NCBI GenBank assembly: GCA_024305405.1
Contig: JAKNDB010000110.1
Span: forward strand, 2,728,001 to 2,792,000
Reading direction: 5' to 3'
Source: Dirofilaria immitis
Taxonomy: Eukaryota > Nematoda > Chromadorea > Rhabditida > Onchocercidae
DNA length: 64,000 bases
Shown in pieces: positions 27,877-45,013 of this stretch. The position numbers and the translations under genes were made by a program. The first letter of the stretch is position 1. Each line of letters begins with the position of its first letter. The notes under the pieces were generated by a model. That model was not told where the DNA came from, did no database searches, and worked only from the letters and a program-made list of their open reading frames with translations.

Positions 27877-27940
27877 ATGTGTATATACGTATATATACAC
27901 ATACATACGTACATATATACATATACATACATAAACAGAC
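27841..27940. repeat. (CA)n then (TA/CATA)n microsatellite
   Basis: A pure CA run of about 15 units, followed by ACGTATGT and CATACATA variants. Open frames on both strands across it are repeat-derived. Confidence 0.9.
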
Positions 27941-28749
27941 ACAACAAACATAGACACAAGTGCATACATATATTAAGAAACAAGGATAAATGCGACACTT
28001 GCATGTTTCGACAAAGCTTTCGGTTTCCTATAGAAAGCAGAATTTTTAAAAGAAATGAGCAAAGTTGCTGAGAATGAATATTGACATAAAATTTTAAATG
28101 TCATAAGGAAAAGACAACAAGAAGTATGAAATAATTGTTGGAAATTTTGAAGGGAATTATGAAAGAGAAATTATAATTGAAATTTAAAATTCTAAGGGCC
28201 AGAAGTTAATAAAAAATACGGCCCATATGAAATGAGTAGTTTTAGGGACTGAGAAAAAGGCTTTTTAACGTTTATGTGTCATTCTTTTCCTATTGGTCTT
28301 CTGAAATTCTGCATATAATTATTCTTTCAGTAAGAATATGTGAAATGATTGGGCAATATGGCATTATTGTATTAATATATCATATAATGAGGAATAAAAA
28401 ATTGTTGGTAAATAAAAGGAAGGATGCAATAGACAGATGGCTTATGATAAGTGATAAGAAGAAAGCTTATTATTTGCACAAAGGTCAATGATGGGTGATG
28501 CATGATACTTGGTTGGGAAGGAAGCCGATATGTTGAGCATTGTACCTAACCAAGGTGTTGTCCCATAACCGTAGCAGCACCTTAGCCGAAGTACAAAGCT
28601 TCACAAAGGGCCTAGCTATGGGTCGCAATGACTCTTGACAACTACCACACTAAGCAGGTGAACATTCTTCTTGGGAAGCGTTCCACCAGAAAATGAATCA
28701 TCATTCAGTTGTAAACCCACTCTTTTATAGATGCGATCTGTGACCCGGC

Positions 28750-28776
28750 GGGAAAGGGGCAGGAAAGGGGGAGGGG
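28750..28776 (+). other. candidate G-quadruplex tract
   Basis: Four runs of three or more G (28750-28752, 28756-28759, 28767-28771, 28773-28776) with loops of 3, 7 and 1 bases fit the usual G4 pattern. It lies in a locally GC-richer stretch (about 28500-28900) of otherwise AT-rich DNA. Confidence 0.5.
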
Positions 28777-28945
28777 AGTCTCTTCGTCTATCATTCTCTA
28801 TGCATCTGTGCGTCTGTTCCTGCATTTCTATAAGTGTACATGAGCGTTACCCACGGCAGGGCATCCGTTGTTACCCGTGATGTGATGACACGACCACGAT
28901 GATGTCCAGGTTTCAGGCATGCCTGTATCTGTGTGTACGTGCATG

Positions 28946-29005
28946 TTTGTATGTATATGTATGTGTATGTGTATGTATATGTGTATGTGTATGTGTATAT
29001 GTGTA

Positions 29006-29036
<31 letters not shown>

Positions 29037-29178
29037 GTATGTGTATGTGTATATGTATGTGTGTGTGTGTTTATATGTGTGTATATGTGTGTATATGTGT
29101 ATGTGATATAAGTTTATGTGTGCTATGTGTGTATGCGTGTGCGCGTGTGTGTTGTATGTGTGTGTCATATATATATAT
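28946..29178. repeat. long (TATG/TGTA/GT)n microsatellite
   Basis: More than 200 bp of alternating purine-pyrimidine repeats. The Tyr/Val/Cys-rich and Thr/His/Tyr-rich open frames over it are artefacts. Confidence 0.95.
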
Positions 29179-32100
29179 CCATCCTGAGTGACAAATATTT
29201 CGTCATCTCTACTGAAAAGAAGGCCTTAGCAATGCCTGTGCACTAAATGCCTGTTTTGAAAGAAAAAAATTTTTCCCCACTCCTTGCCAATGACTCATCA
29301 TCTCTGTCTCTCCATTCTCTTTAAACGTGATTGTGAAGCATCAGTGATCCCTCCTTTCTTCTCAGCTGGATGAATGCATGCGTTGAAGGTGACGTGTTTT
29401 CACGAATCCTAGACTGATACTTTCTTCCTATCAAAGGGTGAGTCTCAATGAAAGAACATTATGAAATAACAGGAAGAAGAAGACGTATGCATTTGGTAGA
29501 TATCAGAAGCTTATTACTGTATCTATTGATAGCGACAACTAAGTCATATTAATCGGATTAAACTCTTTCTTGAATGAAATTTGATTAAAGCTTCCGCTTA
29601 ATTAATTGTCCTCAAGACATAACACTGAAGTTCACCAACCTTCGAAGATTCCTCCATGCCAAATAAAACTCGAGAATGAAAGAATATGATATCTGTGAAA
29701 ATCGAAACATTTACTGCTAGATTTGAAATAGACTATTTTTGCAATTCAAAAAGCAAATCTCTTCACCCTTCCTTTTAAGCAAATCAGAAGTTTGTGATTA
29801 ATTATAAGCATCAAATTTAAATAGCTGGAAATTATGATACTATTAGCTAGAAAGGTCAACATGCGATTCTACACTGATATGAAGATAAACATCATTTCTC
29901 TCCAAATCCGTTCGAGAATTTTTCACCTGGAAATTGAATTGGTCAAAAATTAGCAAGGGATGGAATGTCACTTGCTTTAATCTTTATTCTGGATCGTTTA
30001 TCAGTTCTGATAAAACGAACTTACTTGAGCGAATTTAATGAGAATCATCTTACTGTATGACAAACTCTCGACTTCCAATAAGACGAAGGAACTTTTCTAT
30101 TTTGTCCAGAAATCTTCAATCACAACTCAATAAGTTAGTATGATCAAACAATCTTGCCAGTTGTACTGAATTTCTAAAATGATTCAAGTCGTTCAGGAAA
30201 GGGATTGGCTAATTTTTTGATAGTCTGGTAAATCAGATAATTGAGAAATCGAGAAATCCCAGAGCTGGAATTTTTAGCACCGAGCTAGGTATTTGAAAAT
30301 ATTATTCTTTCAATTTCCAATCTACATTAACAATCTAAAATATTGATTTGAAGTGATCTGAAGCAAAGATGCAAGAATTTAAAGTATTCTTTTGTCACAA
30401 ATTAAAAATTTTTTTCTCTAAAAGTTTTCTAAATACTTTGCAAAATAAAAGGTCTTTGCAGTTCACCCCAAGTACCTTGCTTACTAATACCCTAAACATT
30501 GAATCCTTGGAATGGTTTAAAAATATACTTGAAGGATTATTTTAAACAACAACCTTGAAAGCCGATCTACCGGAATGAGATTTTCTCAATGAAGTACTTT
30601 TCTCCTTCTTAGCTAGAAATGGAATGAAGTAAAATTCATAGAAAAATAATTTTGAAAATGACGGAACGCATTGCTCGTATCGGTCCAGATGTACCCACAA
30701 TTGCACTCATACATTCCGTTCGATAGGATCATCGTTCACTGTATGATATCATCTATAAACAGAAAAGTAATACAAGTGTTGCTGGCATCCAATTGCTCAA
30801 TTCATTAAAATGTTCCGTAGAGGAAACATACATCATTCAACAAGAATCATATTTAATCGAAAATTAGTTGTTACAAACTATTCCATCGAATCCTATCTTG
30901 CCATTTATCGTAATGAAAAATTTAAATCATTCAATACAACATTAAAGGAAAGCAGCATGACTTTCTAATTAAGCTTAGAAGACTTTAATATGTATTTTAT
31001 TAGGACCAGATAGTCTCGAATTATCTATAGCCTGCCTATTTGCAAAAATATTGACGGTTACTATTACTACCACTTCTTCACTAGGCTTTAACAATACATG
31101 GCTTCATTAATTTTCGAAATTGAATATTTGTGAAGAAATGAGTTGATGCCATACTGAACCATCGGAGTGAATACGAATTACTTTACATTACTTTACTCAT
31201 CAAAAATAAATTTCATAAATTACTCTTCGGTATATATATATTTAAATATATTTATCGATTATCTTATACAAACGAATAGCGACAAAAAAACATTATGATA
31301 ATCTTTGAATCTATCATATAGATAAATGATCTTTCGGCAAATAAATTTGAAGTTTGATACAAAATAATAGTCATAAAATTCTATCGAATTGAAAAAAAAG
31401 AAAAAAAACTTTGCTTTTAATAGAAAAAATATTTGGTTTGCATGAGATGATTATTTTTAAGCAAAAAAAAGCATCGATAAAACGTTGAAAACATTGGCAG
31501 AATAAAAGATCCATTAGATAGATTCTCGAATAAAAATACTCGCAGAGATGGATAAGTGATAAAATTTAACAATTATAAAATAAAAAATTAAGCATAAAAA
31601 CATTTTTTCAGCTGATATTTTCCATAGATTAAATTATACAGCAGCATATCTATAGGCGTATTTCATGTGTTTCAAAGTGGCTTGAAAAAGTGATGAAAAA
31701 ATTTCACAAGTTTTCTTTTTTCTTCTTAGCAGCACTTCTTAAGGATCAAAAGAAGAATGAATATTCGATAAAATTCAGAAGACGGAGCAATGTATTCCAT
31801 TTATATTATAGTTGTTGCAAATTGTAGAAACTTAGCAAGCAGTCGAGAATAGCATTTTGATATTGTATTTTTTGCACTAAGATCGCTCAAATCGTAATGT
31901 GAATATTTTTAGTAATGAATGCTTTTATTGTCAACGAAACAAGACTATAAGGCTATTTCTTTAGATCATTGCTTTTAAAAATATTTCAAAAGGTGACGTC
32001 ATCGATCAGCTCTCTCGATTCTATTCAGATGCGTTCACATTCAATACATTTTCATCGATGACGCTAATTCATCGATAAATTATGTTTATTTCTTATTTAT

Positions 32101-34754
32101 CAATTATCATTTGTCCTTTAATATCTCATATTTGAAAAGAAATGAAATCGCTGTTCAATAAAGAAAAAAAACACTTGATTAAGTGATTCTTGAGAAAAGA
32201 ATTCCAGAAAATATATATCACTATCAATGTTTATTAGCATCTTAAGAGGATTCTGATTTTGTTGTTCGACTTGTTTCACCTGTATACTGTTAGCTTGAAA
32301 GTTCTCAAAATATTTGCTTCCGTTCCATCCATCTTTCTAGAGAATTTACTCTCTAAAAAATCAGCTAATAGTAATCAGAAATTCATTGATTACAACGATG
32401 CAAACATATTTGAAATGAACTATCACCTGCTTACACCATTTCGCTGTGCAGTAATTTCATTCAACTCCAAATTCCTGGCATTCATTGTCTTTCCGCTACT
32501 TGCGATTTACTGTATCCTGGTAGTTAGATCATCACCATTAACAATAATGACTAATGTATACATTAGTATTGACTGTATTCTAATTGATTTGAAATGTTTT
32601 TCCTTCTGAATATATCTTCGATATAGTTTAAAAGAGTGAAAATCCATTTCAAATTGGAATCGAAAATAATTAAGTACACGTCAGTTTATCCTACGCGTTA
32701 TTTATTTACGTTCAAAATCGTTACTTAATTACTAAGTTTGCTCACCATTTACTCATAAAATCACAAATCACAAAGAATTCTCGTTTTCAAAGTTTCCGCA
32801 ATAGTTTCTGCGTCGAAATACTCGAAATAGAGCGTTATAATGAAAATTAACCAATTTTATGACTACTTTTAAGCCATTATTTGTTCATGCAAATATTATT
32901 CATTCAGCAACTAATTGAGCTTATCGAATTGGATTCTAAGTCCGCTGTGCTCTTCATAGAAGAACTTAGTGAAGTAAACAAAAGTGCATGCAGGTACATG
33001 TAGTTATATATATACATATCATCTCAGAGATATTGCTCCCGCTCTCCAAATACATTTGGATTGCACCTACTGCTGATATGTACAAAGCTAAATTTTGGCA
33101 ATATGATTAATTAAGATACAATTATTTTATGAATTATTTTTAAAACCTTCATTTCATGATTTTATGTTCCCATTATCATTTTCACGAACGATGATCCTAT
33201 GGCAAAACAACAACTATTCCTCTCGAAATGATATCGACGTTAGTAATCGATGTATGTTCCAGATTTCACAGGTGCATGTCATTTGCTCTACTATCGGGAC
33301 TTACTTTTATTGAATATCTATAGCTTATAGTTTAAAATTAGTTCGACCGATTCCAGGCATCAAACGCAGAAATAAATTTTTACCATATTGTTTATAACTG
33401 TTATTAGACTTGATTCTTTCAAATATTATTTTAATTTAAAAGTTCTAATACGGCAGATTGTTCTAATTCTTAAATAAAGCTCTATTAAAATTACGTAAAG
33501 AATTTCAAGTAAACAATGATCTTATATTTAGGTGCAGATATCATACTTCCCAAAATAATTCTAACAGTCTTCATGACATGCAATCCTGTGTCGCATCAGC
33601 TTTTCCTCATAATTTCTGAAAACTAAAAGTTTTTTTGTTTTTCAATCTCAAACCTTCCATGGTATTATTATATATATATCGTAACACTGTTTTTCTTTCG
33701 CAATTTGTTGAACAAGAGTGGTGCTGCTGCACCACAGTGAAAACAATACCGAGCGCTAGCTATAAGTTTCGAAAAACTGATGCCCCTGGATAGCATAAAT
33801 TCGTTAAGCATAAAATACTCTTTGCCCAGTTATTTTATGTTCTATATATAAATTGAAAATTTGCATTTCTTGAGTAACTAAAGGATTCGTAATAGTGAAT
33901 GGGATGTATTGTACAACTGTCACAAGTTTTATATTAATGTGAAGATTTTATTTTGCAACTCATAAAATAAACTATCTATATATATAATTCATACACAGTG
34001 GACAACAAATAATCCCTCAAGTTTCAAGCGACAGAATGGAATATCCAACGTACTGATATTGCTAATATTCCACATAGCATTAACTTTCGTTGGAACACTT
34101 ACGAAAGAACGGAAAGAGGAGGTATAACCCAAAACATTCCATATATTATATCATTGGAAATAGACTAAAATTAATCTAGATCAATCAGTTATAGTAATCA
34201 TATTTATAATTCATAGTAACCATATTCATTAATAAAAATCTAAAGGAACCATAAAAATGACCAGCAATATATGTAAGCAAATGAACTGACAATCACTGGA
34301 ATATTTTCCAGAAAGTAGTTCTATTCAATAGTCATACAGGTCAAGTAATGATAAGTATGCCTACAAGGCCTAAAGTATCAGTAAATGAATACATAGCGAA
34401 AAAAACTGAACAGCTTATGCGTGCTATTACACAATAAGAAAGACATGGAAGCAAAAAATGCGATGCTATGCATGCTATAACATAGTACGCATCAGATGCT
34501 TCCCGCAAATGTCCCGCATGAATCCTTTTATATCCGGAAATAAATCACATTTCGAAAATTTACAAGTTACTGGTTAAGGTCTATTTTGAAAAGCGTAGAA
34601 ATAGCAAAGTTCTAAAGTTTCGGAACAGGTAGTTACGAAGGACCACAATTTCACATAATATGCTGCGATCTTTCCACTTGATCAAGAAAACTTCCTGATT
34701 ATCATCTTTTCAAATATCCAACATCTCATTTAACGAAAAAATTCTGGACAAAAT

Positions 34755-36701
34755 TTACCGATGATCCATGTTTGGCGATTCTGAATTTTTGGTTGGGCCA
34801 CAATCAATATAAGCAGGTCGGAATACTGTGCGTACTTGCTCCGTTAGCCGCTGTTGTTGTGATGAGTCTGGAATTGGCGAACTACGTGAACCACGATCAA
34901 ATTTTCCTCCTTCACCTCTCACGCGCGTTAACGCGTGTTTATGTCTGGATTCGTGAAGGTATTTCTGGAAAAAGAACAATCCACAATTTTACTTCAAATC
35001 TTCAATGAATATTTATAACTTTCACTTACAATGGAATGTTCATAGAAAGCATTAAACATTTAGAAATAATAAAAACAATCGAAAATAATTACTACTCACC
35101 CTCCTTTCCTTGGGAATTCTTCCCTCACTTTCCATTTTTGCTCGAGCCGCTCTTCTTTTCAAAATTCTGTAAAATGTCTTTAGGTAATACACACAGGAAA
35201 TTTTCATTCGACAAAATTGATGATTGCAAACAAAAATAAGAAAATACTCACCTATGATATTGTTTGGCATTAACATAAAGCGGCTCTTCATCTGGTTTGG
35301 AAAATAGGGAACTGTTCGATGCTCCCTAGAAGGACAATGGATAAGTTAACTAAAAGAAAACTATCAAATCCGGAAATATTTTATATTTAGGGTCAAACTG
35401 AATACATTCATTTAAAAGCTTCAGAGAAAAAAACTAACCTGTGTCGTTAGAAGCTGCACCACATTTGCGATATCAATTCCTTTCGCATCTGAAAATGCAA
35501 CAACATGCAAGCAAAATAAATAAAACATAATATAATGGTGCCTTCCTTAGCATTTCACCAACCGATAGAACCAGCCGACTTTTCAACGAAACAGTATGGC
35601 TGCTTATATTGCTAACCAAAACTTTTTTAGAAAAAGTTTATGATACATGTATGTCTCGAGTTATTCTTACCGTCCATTCATCAATCATTTAATAAGCATA
35701 TATAGGATATGGCAAAGAAGAAGTAGAGCTTTTAGAGACATCGAAAATGTTTATGTAATTTATTATGAGTTGATAATGAACAAAGATTTGCATCAATTAA
35801 AGTTACATAGTACTGAAAAAGCTATTTAAATTACTCCACAATGAATAAAATCAATTAAAATACCTGCGAAAAGGAATGGCGAGCTTATGATGGGTGAAGA
35901 AGTTGAAGGTTGTTGGTTTTGCTCGCTGACAGATAATGAAGGTGAACTGGGAAGGGTGATGTATGATGCAACATCATTCAAATTGATTACTTGAACGTTA
36001 CTAGGCAGTACCTGAATGATTACTGCTATGAGAAAAAGACGATGAAATGCATTTTGGTACCAGTTTTTAACCACACATTATAGTTATTTGATACAGTGTG
36101 AAAGCATTATAGTTACGGAGTGAAAAAAAAGGCCATTAAAAGACATAGAACTGTAAGAAAGATGAGAAAAACATACAGCTAAAGTCATGATTCAAAAATG
36201 AGATCAGTTAGGAGTATAAAAGATATCTTCATCTAACTAAATACTTGATTGTTAGCCTTTTAGAGAAATGGAATCACCTGCAGAGAATTTCCATTTAGTT
36301 GAAAAGTTTGCTGCGCATTTGGTATTAATATATATGACTTCTGATCATTACCATTCACTGTAGTATCAAGATCAGTAGCCAAATTAACTACCTGCACCTG
36401 ACATGATTGATACTGAAACGGCAACCAATGTTATTTTGGCATATCTTGACAACAACTTTATGTGTTGAGCTGTAGTACAACGTTATCATAAAAACATATC
36501 ACATTATCATAAATTTATCACCAACAAATGTAATATCTTAAATTCGGGTTATTTCAACAATGTTTTTCCTGGAACATCAAAGGGACAGAATAGCTTGAAG
36601 CTTTAAAATATTCCAAACAAACCTGAGGGAAGGATGAGGTTGACGTAGATTGACTGCCTGTTGCAACAACATATTGATGTGTTGACGTGCTGTCGTCGTT
36701 C
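34755..36701 (-). CDS. nfya: CCAAT-binding factor subunit A (NF-YA), 5' exon not found
   Basis: NF-YA is the sequence-specific subunit of the trimeric CCAAT-binding factor NF-Y. Seven exons join in phase: 36623-36701, 36278-36412, 35864-36011, 35439-35488, 35252-35325, 35100-35166, 34755-34964; about 254 residues as seen. The N-terminal half is Gln/Ser/Thr-rich, as in NF-YA activation regions. The conserved core runs over the last three exons: EEPLYVNAKQYHR, ILKRRAARAKMESEGRI, KERRKYLHESRHKHAL and RGEGGKF, covering the NF-YB/C-binding helix, linker and DNA-contacting helix. The first exon here starts in phase 2, so at least one upstream exon with the start codon is missing from this model; I could not place it between 36702 and 39211. 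The core is intact. Confidence 0.93.
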
Positions 36702-36732
36702 CTGAAGTGAAATTAGTTATCCATGATGGCGT

Positions 36733-36961
36733 AAATTGTTGTCATAAGATGTTTATGTTATAAAATATAATCTGTATATTATATTATAATTATCTTACAA
36801 GATTTCCAATAAGAAAAGATGCTACTACAGGAAGAAGCAAGGAAACAAAATTGCTGTCATAAGATGTTTATGTTATAAAATATAATCTGTATATTATATT
36901 ATAATTATCTTACAAGATTTCCAATAAGAAAAGATGCTATACAGGAAGAAGCAAGGAAAGA
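36733..36961. repeat. recent 115-bp tandem duplication
   Basis: The segment beginning GTCATAAGATGTTTATG at 36741 recurs at 36856, and the two copies are almost identical to the end (a T/C change, CTACTACAG against CTATACAG, and a few end changes). It lies just upstream of the first NF-YA exon I can read, so in its intron or promoter. Confidence 0.9.
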
Positions 36962-37168
36962 AAAAGAATGGATGCGATATTTCAAAATTAGGCACGTGAT
37001 TTAGAATTCAATGGGAATTTTCCCCAAATCCCGAATGAATCATTCCTCCAGTACATTAATGGGAATGAAACACCTCATTACCCCTACTTCCCGCGGAGAA
37101 AACCCACCAAAGCCCGAAAATAGCATGTATCAACTCCCGCCTACTAATCCGCGTTCCACTTACATCTC

Positions 37169-37358
37169 ATTGGCGGACGATGCATCGCAAGTTGGCTGAT
37201 TGGCCGGCACCATTCGGGCAGTCCAATCACAATCGATTACCTCCTAAACAAATACAAGCGCGACACGCCCGACAATCTTTTAACGCTCGCTCCCATAGTT
37301 TCAGACCAACCTGTCCCATCACGTTCCATCCCATCCCATCTTACCCCATTGGAATTGG
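37169..37358. promoter_or_regulatory. cluster of five CCAAT boxes
   Basis: ATTGG at 37169-37173, 37199-37203, 37348-37352 and 37354-37358 reads CCAAT on the minus strand. CCAAT at 37223-37227 is on the plus strand. Two fit the extended NF-Y site well: GATTGGCC and GTCCAATCAC. The block lies in GC-richer DNA about 470-660 bp upstream of the first recognised NF-YA exon, where the NF-YA promoter is expected. Promoter function and self-regulation are inferred. Confidence 0.55.
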
Positions 37359-38686
37359 TCTGGTCGTTGTAGCATATCCCAACCGGGAAACTTGTAATGG
37401 GGAGAAAGTGGACATTATTTACCGGTTTGTTCGAAATGGTATGTTGATTAGGCAGACGTACATAGGTTGTCCGGTGAATGCACGTGGGCCAAATAATTGC
37501 AAGCCATTTTTTGAAAAATACAAAATGTTCATGCTTCTCTAAAAACCTCGTGTTTCCAAGAATTTCATGTCCTCAAGACAGCCATGTTCTCAAATAATTT
37601 CAGGGAAGAAAACAGAACTTTTTGTGTCAGACACCTTACTTTCAGTTTCTCTTTATGTGCATAGGCGACGACGGAATCGCATTGGAGGCTCCCCACCGTG
37701 CTCATACTTTCTTCTCTTTTCAAGATTCGACTAAACGAATGGAACTTCGCTCCATCCTACGTTTTTTACCTAGCTTTAATCCCTAATTAGTTTCACTTCC
37801 ATGTCATAAAGGTATTAAGCTTATTGACTGGAACAAGCAGTTGACAAGAATGGCTAAGATCTCAAGCAATGACTCTTCGCACATGGCCACAAACAGTATA
37901 TGCAATATGTGTTTCTCTATGCACTTCTTTTTATCAACTATTTATTATTCAGTGTACTACGAAATACATCGTTTTTAATTTTGCTTGAAAGAACACAAGT
38001 AGCAATATAGAGACAAAACACATACAGGACAAAACGCAGAAGTAAAAATGACCAAAGAAAAAGTTATGAGAACATCATGTGTCATACAATGAAATGCCAT
38101 TCCTTATGCACTGACTTTTTTGAATATTCCTTACTATGTCACAGAGAAAATGGATAGTTTGATATTTCGGACTTCCATATTTTAAATTTTATAAAAGGCA
38201 AGGTGCAAACATTTTGATATATTTGCGCATTAACTTCCTGCACTGCGTGCATTTCATACAAATTATACCATAAAAATATGGAGGCCCTGCAAACCAATAA
38301 AATCAAACGATTGACAACATATGCAAAAGCATACATATCAACGCAGTTTCTCAAGATTTGTCAACTGCTTGAATTACACAGAAACGTATAGTCTGCACTT
38401 TTCTGTTCTTCCACTTTTGCATTTCAAATTTAAACAAAAAAAAGGTGGAAGGGAGAGGGCGAAGAGGGAAAAAATGATGATGGAAACGAGTAAAATGACG
38501 ATGTTGAGATCTGCAAAATAATCACTGTCAATGCTTAAGAAAAATAAAATCATAAAACTAAAGCATGTCAAAAAACCAACCATCCTAAAACCCTAAATTT
38601 AATAAACTAGATACGCCTCGATATCTCATTTTAAGTTTATTTTAATTTCTTATTGCAATTTCAAGACCCTAAAAGTTATAAAGTAT

Positions 38687-38724
38687 ACTATCAACAGACT
38701 TTAAAAATCTGATCTGTTGATAGT
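38687..38724. repeat. perfect 12-bp inverted repeat
   Basis: ACTATCAACAGA (38687-38698) pairs exactly with TCTGTTGATAGT (38713-38724) across a 14-base loop. It lies about 490 bp downstream of the TMEM184 stop. Confidence 0.45.
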
Positions 38725-39211
38725 TCAAACTTTTGGCAAACGACATTGTCGAAAACCGAAAGAATGAAAAGAAATACGAACCCTATATAATATCCGCATG
38801 AATAATTCGACAACTCACAAATAAATTAGAAATAAAATCAAGACCAGTAATAAGAAACATTTTTTATACAGATTATCTCAGCCAACCGAAATTCATATCT
38901 CTTTTCTAATTTCCAAGTGTTTTCCCAAGCACGAAAATCAATTGCCACTGATTTGGAAAAATTGCATCAAATGAGTGCAAACCAACCGCTTATAATTACA
39001 ACCATACTAAAACAGTTACTCGATGCAATATAATCCACAAACAGCACTATTTCTGTATGCTTCCTCATCCGATCCAAAATTTTCATGACGATCAAAAACA
39101 GATGCAGTAAAGCAAGGAGTCATCTTTTTAACTGAAAGTCCAAAAATGCTATCCAAAGCTAGACAACGGTTCAATAATACTGCGATCGAAATGCAGATTG
39201 CAAACGAAAAG

Positions 39212-43627
<4,416 letters not shown>

Positions 43628-45013
43628 ATCCATTTATAATTCACTCTATCTATTCATCACCACACATACATATATACATACGCAAACTCACAAACACTCA
43701 TCCTTCATGTGACTACAAACTGATGCAACTGCCGCTCCACGATCAATCCATGAAACCCCGTAAAGGAGGAGGATCTGTCCTTTTGCCAAGCATTTCGATA
43801 ATATTCTAAGAAGGGTACCGATGACAAAAGGAAACTAAAAATACGGTGTGCATCTGTGTGCAAACATCCACATAGGTGGCATTCTCCCGTGGCCAAAATA
43901 TGTAAATATCACCAATGCTTTTGCAGACCCGTGCCCCTTCTTCCTCTTTGAGGTTCATCAATACCCCTATGTGCATCGAAGCATTTGCGTCCCTTGTATG
44001 TATATGAGTATATACGCTCATCACCCAATTGGATTGCATCTGTCAACATAATACATAGCGAAAGCCCACACGTGTACGTATGAAACAGGCAGTTGGACGG
44101 AAGCACCACAGATCAATTTTATCATAGCGACAAGCAAAGTCTCGAGCCGAACAACCCATAATCAATTGTAGCTTACGCCTGCCCACTCACTCGCTCCGCT
44201 GAAAAATTGTGCCTTACCAATGGTTTGCATCTATTAAGTATGTTAGACTACTTTGACGGTTATGTTGCGAAAATTTCTCGCTAACCGCGAACATCAAAAT
44301 TTCAAATGCCATTCATCGTAATATATGACACTGTATGTATGTATATGTATACCGACATTTAAGGAATGAGGTGCATCGCGTGATAGATATCCTCCAGGTC
44401 CGGACATAATAAAATTTTGTGGCTGAGAATGCAATCCAACTACATCACAGACGGTCCAACTATGTCTCAGAAGGTCAAAGAAAGCCACGTAATCGGATTA
44501 AGTTCGATTACTTTCATCAGCGATGATATTTCGCAGAATTTTTTTTTCATTATGTCGATATAAATCTACCATGAACGTGTTTATTTGTAGTGTGACATAG
44601 AGATGGATCAGCAAACGATTTATATACTTGAGTAGTTATGGATATATTGATTTCTCTGAACTTTTTTCCTAAGCTCGACCATGATCTTAAGAAATGGCGC
44701 CGAATGTGCTTTGCTCATTTCCAGTCATTCATTGTATCAGTTGACCTTTACCACTTTCTGCTGGTCTATTTATCAACACTCTGTCAGCTAATAGCATCAT
44801 CATCCAGGTAGATTATTCATACAGCTAGAACTTTTGTAGATGTATATATTTTTTCTGGGTGAAATTAAATCATATTTCAACAGTGTTTAGTAGTTTAGTG
44901 TTATCTTCGATTGGTATCTTTTACTTTCGCTTAATTTTTCAAAACATGGATGCCGGGATATAAAGTTTAGAACAACGAGCTGATTAACTTATCTTATCTG
45001 CAGATCCAGTAAG
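43628..45013. other. divergent intergenic region (shared promoter candidate)
   Basis: About 1.4 kb between the TMEM184 and TDP-43-like start codons, GC-richer than average, with many short overlapping open frames on both strands that look like chance. A TTATCTGCAG acceptor ends at 45003, ten bases before the + strand start codon, and could accept a spliced leader. Confidence 0.45.

Larger units (their letters stand above)
21644..34754. other. 13-kb stretch without a recognised gene
   Basis: Lies between the unc-9-like start codon and the NF-YA stop. I find no exon with family resemblance on either strand. It holds several microsatellites (24.5, 25.4, 27.7, 27.9 and 29.0 kb), a pyrimidine tract at 24.1 kb, a G-rich tract at 28.75 kb and a 12-bp perfect hairpin at 25.78 kb. 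The longest non-repeat open frame is 116 codons (32259-32609, +), with no recognisable domain. Distal unc-9 regulatory DNA, unrecognised lineage-specific genes or non-coding RNAs could be here. Confidence 0.4.
36962..39211. other. intergenic between TMEM184 3' end and NF-YA
   Basis: Contains a GC-richer block (about 37000-37550) with the CCAAT cluster, then AT-rich DNA with a 12-bp hairpin at 38687-38724. The missing NF-YA first exon is likely here. A 120-codon + strand open frame (37180-37542) shows no domain and overlaps the presumed promoter. Confidence 0.45.

Noticed and set aside
28791..29191. Long frames rich in Tyr/Thr/His or Val/Cys/Tyr
   Set aside because: They are translations of the GT/TATG microsatellite. 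The same applies near 14.6, 24.5, 27.9 and 61.7 kb.
32259..32609. 116-codon + strand frame in the gene-poor interval
   Set aside because: Ile/Leu/Phe/Ser-rich with no recognisable family, no clear upstream signals; such lengths occur by chance in this composition.
34918..34938. CGCGTTAACGCG palindrome
   Set aside because: It lies inside the conserved last exon of NF-YA and is explained by codon use for LTRV-type residues.
37180..37542. 120-codon open frame on the + strand
   Set aside because: No domain or signal, no supporting splice sites, and it overlaps the CCAAT-rich presumed NF-YA promoter; its length is explained by higher local GC.
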